This document shows, piece after piece, positions 7,840-17,800 of a DNA stretch of 64,000 bases. The stretch's first letter is position 1. Every line of letters starts with the position of its first letter. Position numbers and translations under genes: made by a program. A model generated the notes under the pieces. The model was not told the origin of the DNA. It ran no database searches and was given only the letters and a program-made list of their open reading frames with translations. This stretch comes from Bin87 sp965204395 (GTDB lineage: Bacteria; Chloroflexota; Dehalococcoidia; Lucifugimonadales; UBA3495): NCBI GenBank assembly GCA_965204395.1, contig OZ241987.1, positions 124,001-188,000 on the forward strand. Direction: 5' to 3'.

Positions 7840-8855
7840 ACGAACACCGTGGTTGCCGTCGAATCAGATTAGCCAGTTGCGCGCATCGGCCAGAGCTTCA
7901 GGAAGTGGAGCCTGGTATATGTCGCGTACGATGTTGCGACCCCAACCGCCGGTGCAATGCGTTGGCGTCATCCTCATGGAAATCATGAGTTTATGGTTCG
8001 AACCACCGGACCATCGTCGCGACGTTGCCCATTCGCCTTCCAGCGGATCGCCCAAGCCGGCCAGGGTGTCCCTGACGCCGTAGACCGCCTACGTCGCACC
8101 CGCGACGCTGATGCAACGTTCGCAAAGCAACAAATATCGTCTCCACATCCGTCGGCCGTGTTCCCCGTCAGAGGCCGCTATCTCGGCTGTAGGTATCAAC
8201 GCCTGTTGATGGATCTCCCCAAGGTGGGAGACGACCCAACCCTTCCAGGCAACGGTGCTATGCCGTAACAATCTCATTCAATATCCGCGTATTGTAGCGA
8301 AATAATTTAGCATGCACGTGATTATTTCGTATAATATATGTGTTTATTATGTGAGTTTTCGTCCATTTATGCAGCATACATCCAATTTTAGGGGCCGTTT
8401 AGTGTTCTCCCGGGTGAGCCCGAGCGGGCTGCATGCGAATTCTTTCGCCGGGTAATTCTCACCCGATCCACCGGGTAACGCCTCATCCGGCGCCGGTATC
8501 CGAATGATTTGGTGCACATTGCCGGTAGGGGTCGTGGCCTGAGACCGAACTCCGTCGCTCTAAGGCTGCCCGAGATCGTGTGCGTCGTGTGTGCATCTGC
8601 ACATGTTGTGCAATTCAAGTACATTGACAATCGCAGTCGCGGGCCTAACCAGTGCACATGCCCCATTATCGCCCGTAATTGCCGTACGAAATGAGAGAGT
8701 CATTGTCAAAAACGACTGATTGCACAGACTTGCGCGGCAGGACAGCCTAGCGTACGGGCCCAAACGTCACCACCCGGGCAGAAAAGTGGATCCCCACCGC
8801 ACATCATGACGGGGAGGGCGCTTTTGATCACGGGTCACCCGATAGAAGGCTCCGT
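7840..8855. other. Long intergenic region upstream of giant surface gene
   Basis: About 1 kb without a convincing gene; short frames on both strands have no recognisable domain. An AT-rich patch lies at 8280-8370, unlike its GC-rich surroundings. A dyad TGTGCA-TC-TGCACA lies at 8590-8603 and could be a protein-binding site. The start codon of the downstream gene is preceded by GAAGG at 8842-8846. No tRNA or terminator was recognised. Confidence 0.5.
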
Positions 8856-11800
8856 ATGCGCCTATTCACCCCGAGCCTCGTCCTTCGTGCAAAAACGCGA
8901 ACCGGTCTTGTCGCGGCATTGCTGTTGGCCATCGTCGCGTCACTGGCCTGGCTTGCCACGTCCGTTCCGGATACCCAGGCCCAGGCAAGCGGGCGACTCG
9001 TGGGCAACTGGGAGCAGAACCGAAACGGCTATTTCGAGTTGGACAAAGATGAACAGGGATTCGGCCAGGTATTCACCACCGGCAGCAGTCGGGGCGCATA
9101 TTATCTGGACAGCGTGGTCCTGAGGATCGAGCAGGGGCATGAAAGTCGGTATATCGACCTGGAGGGCGCCATCTATACCGTGGAATCGGACGGTTCTCGC
9201 GGCGACCGGCTCTTTGGCCTCCTACGCCCCGACAAGTACATCAATCACGCGAACTTCCGATTGGAGGCGGGTTCGGGCACGCTGCTGCTGCCGGACACCT
9301 CCTACATGATGGTGATCCGGTGCAACGAAGGTTGCGCCAATGACAACTACCTGCAGTTCGCCAAAACGGCCTCTGAGGATGAGGATATGGACAGCCTGGA
9401 GAACTGGAGCATCGCGGACAATTTGGTCCTGGCGTCTGAGGGTTGGGAACCTGGAAATATCGGTTCTACGTCTGATTCGAATGCACTGGTGATGAGGGTC
9501 GTGGGGCGGTTCGCCAGCAAACCCTACATCAAGGAAGATGGGGTCTCCGTGGCGTCAACACCCGCCACCGGCAACACCTACGGGGCCGGTGAGACCATCT
9601 CGTTCAGCGTGAAATTCAACGACAAAGTGGAGGTGGATACCACCAACGGCGTCCCGCAAATCACCGTGCGCATCGGGGGCGCCGTTGCTCCGGTCCGCGA
9701 ACAGGCCGTGGATTATGTCGGTGGTTCGGGTAGCAGCACCCTGGTGTTTGAGTACGTGGCGCAGTCCGGCGACGAGGACACCAACGGGATTCGCGTGTAT
9801 GCGCAGAGCGTGGACCTGAACGGCGCGACCATCAAGCACATCTCCAACCGGCGAGACGCTTTTCTCGATTTCGAAGGGGTCGAAAACGGAGACGCCCTGT
9901 CGGGCCACAGGATCGACGGCAGCGTCGCCACACCCGTGGTGACACTCACCGCCCTCTCGTTGAGCGGAGTCATCATTTCGCCCAACTTCAGTTCTGAAAT
10001 GACCGGATACGTCGCGCTGGTGGCCGAGGACTTCGGCGTGACAACCGTGGCCGCGACTCCCGAGACGGACGGTTCCGCGACCATCCAACCCGCTGACGCC
10101 GATGCGAATACCGACGGGCACCAGGTGGCCCTGGACGATGGGCCCAACGAAATCACGATAGCGGTAACCAAAGCCGGCCACATTCCAAACACGTACACGG
10201 TGATGGTGACTCGAGATCCCCGGGAGCTGGCGACCATCACCGGTTTTTCGGTCGCCACCAGGCCGTTACAAGGTCCCGTTTACATGGAAGGTGAAACTAT
10301 CACAATCGAGGTGGCGTTCGATAACGCGGTGGTCGTGGACACTGCCAATGGCAGGCCCGCCCTGACGGTGGATTTCAGGGTCCACCTCAATGACGGCAAT
10401 TTCACCCGTCGGGTCAGAGATTTCAACTACGTGCGAGGTTCGGGCAGCGACACGCTGGCGTTCGAGCACATCGTGAAATCAAATGACAAGGGGTACGGCA
10501 GGTTTTCACAAATAGACGCCATGAGGATTCAGGAAAATCGCCTGTTACTGAACGGAGGCACTATCCGGCACGCGGAAAACGGGCGAGACGCGGACCTCAG
10601 CTTTCCCGAGCAGATCTTCGACACACACAAAATCCACGGACTCCAGACGAGATCCATAGCCAAGCTCAGCGCCCTGGCCGTGTCCGGGGTGGACCTGGAC
10701 CCGGCTTTCGACGCCGACCAGATCATCTATACCGGAACGATCGTCAACCCCGGAGCAGTAGCCGCGGTTACCGTGACGGCGACGCCCGGAGGCACGGCGT
10801 CGGCTGCCATCGTGCCGGCGGACTCCGATACCGGCGCCGACGGCCACCAGGTTGAACTGGTCGAGGGCATCAATGAAATCACGGTCACGACCACCGAGTC
10901 CGACCGCGGCCACCGCAACTACAACCTTACCGTGACCCGTATCAGAGTGCCGGAGATCACGGGGCTGGCTGTGGTCAGCGACCCGGGCAGCGACGGCACC
11001 TACGCGACGGGCGATGCCATCGACGTTGAGGTGACCTTCGACATCGGAGTGGAGGTGAACACCATTTCCGGCACTCCCACGCTGGCCCTGTCCATCGGCA
11101 ACGCCACCCGCGCCGCGTCCTATGCGTCCACCGCCGCTGACGGTCGCGTGCTGACCTTCGCCTACACCGTGGCCTCGGGCGACAGCGACCAGGACGGAGT
11201 GTCCATCGCGGCAGACGCGCTGGCGCTCAACGGCGGCACGATCAAAAAGCAGGACAGCGACGTTGACGCCCACCTGGAGCACAGCGCTCTGTCGGACCGG
11301 AGCGGACACGTGGTCAACAAGATCCCGAGGATCGTGGCAGATGGCCTGTCGGTCACGTCGACTCCGTTGGCCGCCTCGGGCACCTACGGCGTCGGCGAGA
11401 CCATCCAGATCAGCGTAACCTTTGATTCCGACGTGGTGGTGGACACCGCGGGCGGAACACCGTACCTGAACCTGACCGTTGGAGATCCCAACAACGGCTT
11501 CCGGACCAGAAGCATGAACTACGCGGACGGGTCGGGCACGCCGACGCTGGCATTTGAATACGTGGTGCGGCCTGCCGATCGGGACAACAACGGCTTCAAC
11601 GTGGGGAAGAACCAGTTGCGCCTCAACGGCGGTACGATCCGGCACGCCACCACCGGGCAGGACGCCAACCTCAACCATGCCAGGCCCGACTGGACGGGTG
11701 GCAGCCTGCTCCGGAAAGTCGACGGCCGGATCCAGCCGCCGAAAGCCGAACTGACCGCGCTGTCCCTCAGCGGGGTCGTGTTCACGCCGGCCTTCGTCGC

Positions 11801-14800
11801 CACCACCACCGGCTACACAGCCACGGTCCCGATCAGCCTCGCCGAGACCACCATCACGGCCACACCGGAGACGGGCGCGACCGCCGATATACAACCTGAG
11901 GACGCAGACGGAAACGCCACCGGCCATCAGGTCGCACTCGCCGAAGGCGATACCACGATATCCATCACTGTGACCAAGTCGGGCGAGACCACCGTCACCT
12001 ACACCGCAACGATCACCCGGTCGGCAACGCCGGTGATCACGGGGCTGTCGGTGGCGAGTGATCCGGGCACCGATGGCACCTACGCCACCGGCGATGCCAT
12101 TGATGTAGAGGTAACCTTCGACATGGAGGTTGCGGTTGACACCACCAACGGCACCCCCACACTGTCCCTCACCATCGGCGACAACACCCGCGACGCCTCG
12201 TATTCGTCAACCGCGGCCGGCGACCTGGCGCTCACCTTCTCCTACACGGTGACCTCGGATGACAGCGACCAGGACGGCATCTCCATCGCGGCAGACTCCC
12301 TGGCCCTCAACGGCGGGACCATCAAGAAACTGAACAGCGACGTTGACGCTGCCCTCGCACACGACGCTCTGACGAACCAGAGCGGGCACGTGGTCAACAA
12401 GATACCGAAGATCGTAACCGGTGGCCTTGCGATCACCTCGACACCCGTGGCCGCCACCGGCACCTACGGGTTGGGCGAGACCATTCGGATCAGCGTGACA
12501 TTCGATTCCGACGTGGTCGTGGACACCACCGGCGGCACGCCGTACCTGAACCTGTCGGCAGGGGACCCGCGCAACGGTTTCCGCACCCGGCGCATGAACT
12601 ACACCAGCGGCTCGGACACTGCCACGCTGCTGTTCGAATACGTGGTCGTGGCCGCCGACCGGGACAACAACGGCTTCATCGTGGAAGCCAACGAACTGCG
12701 ACTCGGCGGCGGCACCATACGACACGCCACCACCGGAAAGGACGCCGACCTTGACCACGTCAAGCCGACCTGGCCCAACGGCAGTACGACCAGGAAAATC
12801 GACGGCCGCCTCCTGCCCCCGAAAGCCGAACTCACCGCCCTGTCCTTCAGCGGGGTCACACTGTCCCCGGCCTTTGCTGCCGATACCACCACCTACACCG
12901 CGACGGTTTCGGGCGGCGTTGAGGAGACCACTATCACCGCCGCCCCCGAGACGGGCGCGGTGGCGGCCATCGTGCCCGAGGACGCCGACGGCAACGTCAC
13001 CGGCCATCAGGTCGAACTGGCCGAGGGCTACACCGTAATCACCATCACCATCACCAAATCCGGCGAGACCACCACCACTTACACCGTCACCATCACCCGC
13101 TCCGTGGAACCGGAAATCACCGGCATGGCGGTAGTCAGTGATCCGGGCAACGATAACACTTACGCCACCGGCGATGCCATTGACGTCGAGGTGACCTTCG
13201 ACGTTGCGGTGGTGGTGGACACCACGAGCGGCACACCCTCGTTGGCTTTGACCATAGGCGACGCTACCCGAGATGCCTCGTATTCGTCAACCGCGGCCGG
13301 CGACCGTGTGATGACCTTCTCCTACACCGTGATCTCGGACGACAGCGACCAGGACGGAATCTCCATCGCGGCAGATTCGCTCACGCTCAACGGCGGCGCC
13401 ATCAAAAAACTGAACAGCGACGTTGACGCTGCCCTGGCACACGACGCTCTGACGAATCAGAGCGGACACGTGGTGAACAAGATACCGAAGATCGTAACCG
13501 GTGGCCTTGCGATCACCTCGACGCCTGTGGCCGCCACCGGCACCTATGGGCTGGGCGAGACCATCCGGATCAGTGTGACCTTTGATTCCGACGTGGTGGT
13601 GGACACCACCGGCGGCACGCCGTACCTGAACCTGTCAGCAGGGGACCCGCGCAACGGTTTCCGCACCCGGCGCATGAACTACACCAGTGGGTCGGACACT
13701 GCCACGCTGCTGTTCGAATACGTGATCGTGGCCGCCGACCGGGACAACAACGGCTTCATCGTGGAAGCCAACGAACTCCGCCTCGGCGGCGGCGCCATAC
13801 GGCACGCCACCACCGGAAAGGACGCCGACCTTGACCACGTCAAGCCGACCTGGCCCAACGGCAGTACCACCAGGAAAATCGACGGCCGCCTCCTGCCCCC
13901 GAAAGCCGAACTCACCGCCCTGTCGTTCAGCGGGGTCACACTGTCCCCGGCCTTTGCGGCAGATACCACCACCTACACCGCCACGGTGTCGGGCAGCGTT
14001 TCGGAAACCACAATCACCGCCGCGCCGGAGACGGGGGCGGTCGCAGCCATCGTACCCGAGGACGCCGACGGCAACGCCACCGGCCACCAGGTCGAACTGG
14101 CCGAGGGTGACACCGTCATCACCATTACCATAACCAAATCCGGCGAGAGCACGACCACCTACACCGTGACCATCACCCGTTCCGTGGAACCCAAGATCGT
14201 GGGGGTGGTCGTTGTCAGCGACCCGGGCACCGACGACACCTACGCCACCGGCGATTCCATTGACGTCGAGGTGACCTTTGATATTGAGGTCGCGGTTGAC
14301 ACCACCAACGGCACCCCCACCCTGTCCCTCACCATCGCCGACCACAACCGCGACGCCTCGTATTCGTCAACCTCGGCCGGCGACCTGGCACTCACCTTCA
14401 CCTACACCGTGGCTTCGGACGACAGCGACCAGGACGGCATCTCCATCGCGGCAGACTCCCTGGCCCTCAACGGCGGAACCATCAGGAAACTGAACAGCGA
14501 CGTTGACGCTGCCCTCGCACACGACGCGTTGCCCAACCAGAGCGGGCACGTGGTCAACAAGATCCCCAAGATCGTGCCCGGCGGCCTGTCGGTCACCTCG
14601 ACACCTGTGGCCGCCGCCGGAACCTACGGGCTCGGCGAGACCATCCGGATCAGCATGGGGTTTGATTCCGATGTAGTCGTGGACACCACCAACGGCACAC
14701 CGTATTTGACCCTGACGACCGGAGATTCCAACAACGGGTTCCGGGACAGACGCATGAACTACGCCGGCGGGTCCGGCACCGATACGCTGCTGTTCGCATA

Positions 14801-17800
14801 CGTGGTCAAGGCGGCGGACCGCGATGACAACGGCTTCAAGGTCAACCGGAACGCATTGAAACGCAACGGCGGGATCATCAAACACGCTACGACCGGAAAG
14901 GAAGCCAGCGTCCGCCACGGCAGGGCCGATTGGCCGGACGCCGACCTGTACCTGAAAATTGACGGGAGGCTGCTGCCCCCGAAGGCCGAGCTCACCGCCC
15001 TGTCGTTCAGCGGGGTCACACTTTCCCCGGCTTTTGCGGCAGATACCACCACCTACACCGCGACGGTGTCGGGCAGCGTTTCGGAAACCACCATCACCGC
15101 TGCGCCGGAGACGGGAGCCGTAGCGGCCATCGTACCCGAGGACGCGGACGGCAACGCAACCGGCCACCAGGTCGAGTTGGCCGAGGGCGACACCGTAATC
15201 ACCATCACCATCACCAAATCCGGCGAGACCACCACCACCTACACCGCGACCATCACTCGTTCCGTGGAACCGGAAATCACCGGCATGGCGGTCGTCAGTG
15301 ACCCGGGCAGCGACGGCACCTACGCGACGGGTGATGCCATAGACGTCGAAGTGACCTTCGACACTGAGGTCGCGGTTGACACGACGAGCGGCACACCCTC
15401 GTTGGCTTTGACCATCGGCGACGCTACCCGAGACGCCTCGTATTCGTCAACCGCGGCCGGCAACCGCGTGCTGACCTTCTCCTACACCGTGATCTCGGAC
15501 GACAGCGACCAGAACGGCATCTCCATCGCGGCAGACTCGCTGGCCCTCAACGGCGGGACCATCAAGAAACTGAACGACGACGTTGACGCCGACCTCGATC
15601 ACGACGCGTTGCCCAACCAGAGCCGGCACGTGGTCAACAAGATCCCGAAGATCGTTCCCGGCGGCCTGTCGGTCACTTCGACGCCCCTGGCCGCCGCCGG
15701 AACCTACGGGTTGGGCGAGACCATCCGGATCAGCGTGGAGTTTGATTCCGACGTGGTGGTGGACACCACCAACGGCACGCCGTACCTGAACCTGACGACC
15801 GGAGATTCCAACAACGGCTTCCGAAACCGACGCATGGGTTACGCCGGTGGGTCCGGCACGGACACGCTCGCCTTCGAATACGTGGTCGTGGCCTCCGACC
15901 GGGACAACAACGGCTTCAGGGTGACCCGGGACGAGTTGAAGCGCAACGGCGGGACCATCAAACACGCCACGACCGGTAAGGAAGCCAGCGTCCGCCACGG
16001 CAGGACCAACTGGCCGGACGGCAACCTGTACCTGAAGATTGACGGCCGGATAGCCCCGACGCTATCCACCCTGGCCAATCTTTCCCTGTCGGGGATTACC
16101 TTCTCCCCCGCTTTCGCCGCCGGGACCACCGAGTACGAGGCCACGGTGGCAAGCACGCTAACCGAGACCACCGTATCCGCAACCGTGGACATGGACTCCA
16201 CGGTGGTCATGCTGCCCCCCGACTCCGACGGAAATACCGCCGGACACCAGGTGGGGTTGAGCGTGGGGGCCAATGAGATAACGGTCACCGTGGATTCGGA
16301 CACCACGTTGCCCCAAACCTACACGGTGACGGTTACCCGCAGAGCCGGCCCGCCCACCATCACCGGCTTGTCCATCACATCGGAGCCGGACATAGGGGTC
16401 GGCACCTATGGACCCGGCGAGACCATCTCCTTCGAAGCGACGTTTGATAGCGAGGTTGAGGTGGACACGTCTGGCGGCACGCCGAGACTGAAAATGCGGA
16501 TTGGCGACAGCGCCAACGGTTACCGGAACGAATATCTGGACTACGCTGAGGGATCGGGCGCCACCGTCCTGGAGTTTGAGTACGTCGTGCAGGTGTCCGA
16601 CCGGGACAACAACGGAATTTTCGTGGAAGCCAATGCCATCCAGCTGAACGGCGGCGCCATACGGGACGCCACGACGGGCGAGGATGCCGACCTGCGCCAT
16701 GCCAAGCCGGGGCAGGACGGCGGATTTCCCGATCACAAGGTGGACGGGAGCCTGATTCCGACCACTCCCATACCCACCAACCTCACCGCCACGGCCGGCA
16801 ATCAAAAGGTCACGCTGGCGTGGGACACCCCCGACGCGGACGACGACATCGACCGCCACGAGTACCGATACAAGACCGGCGCGGACGATTATCCGGAAAC
16901 GTGGACCGAGATCGCCGACAGCGCGCCGGAGGAGGACAACGAGGACGGCCTGACCATCAGCGGTTTGACCAACGGCGTGACCTATACCTTCCAGGTGAGG
17001 GCGGTCGGCTCGCTGGGCATCGGACAATCGTCAAACGAAGCCAGCGCGGTGCCGGGACAGGGACAGGGCATCTGCGACCGCACCCGGGAAGTGCAGGTCG
17101 CCATCATGAATGGGATCTCCGGCGTGAGCGAGTGCACGGGCGTCACCGCGACGCATCTGGCCGCAATCACGAGCGTTTTCGTGTACGGCGTCTCGGCCGG
17201 TCTGAAGGCCGGAGATTTCGCCGGCCTGTCCGCCGCGACGCTCATTATCATCAGCGACAGCGCCCAGTTGACGGAATTGCCCAACGGGATCTTCGATGGC
17301 CTCTCATCGGTTTCCCAAATTTCCCTTCGCCGCACTCAGATCGCGCAATTGCAGGCCGACACGTTTGACGGGCTGACCACTCTGAGATATGTCCAACTGG
17401 AAGAAAACCTGCTTACGGCCCTGCCCGACGATATTTTCGACCCTGTGCCCGACCTGACGGCTTTGGAACTGGGCAAGAACCAAATCGCTGAACTGCCCGA
17501 TGGTGTCTTCGACTCCCTGACGTCCCTGACCACTCTGTGGTTGAACGACAACCGGATCACCGAACTGCCCGATGGCATCTTTGACGAGGTTTCGGCGGTT
17601 ACCGACCTGCGTCTGGATGGCAACCAGCTTCCCGAGATACCCGAAGGCGCGCTGGACAGCATGACGGAACTGCTGGACCTCCGGTTGGACCGGAACCAAC
17701 TGACGGCGTTGCCCGACGGAATTTTCATCGGCAAGGGGTCCCTGGCGGGCCTCCAGCTGCAGGACAACTCAATCACCCCCTTGCCGATACCGGTTTCGCT

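Noticed and set aside
7985..8020. tRNA-like T-loop motif (GGTTCGAACC)
   Set aside because: No matching acceptor, anticodon or D arms could be found around it.
10545..11927. 460-codon minus-strand frame and similar ones at 12207, 13635, 14367 and 15447
   Set aside because: They recur with the 1080-bp period because they mirror the repeats of the giant gene; they have low-complexity G/V/R-rich translations and no start signals.
10949..16348. CRISPR-like or satellite array
   Set aside because: The repeats are long, contiguous and in frame, with no spacers; they are protein-coding units.
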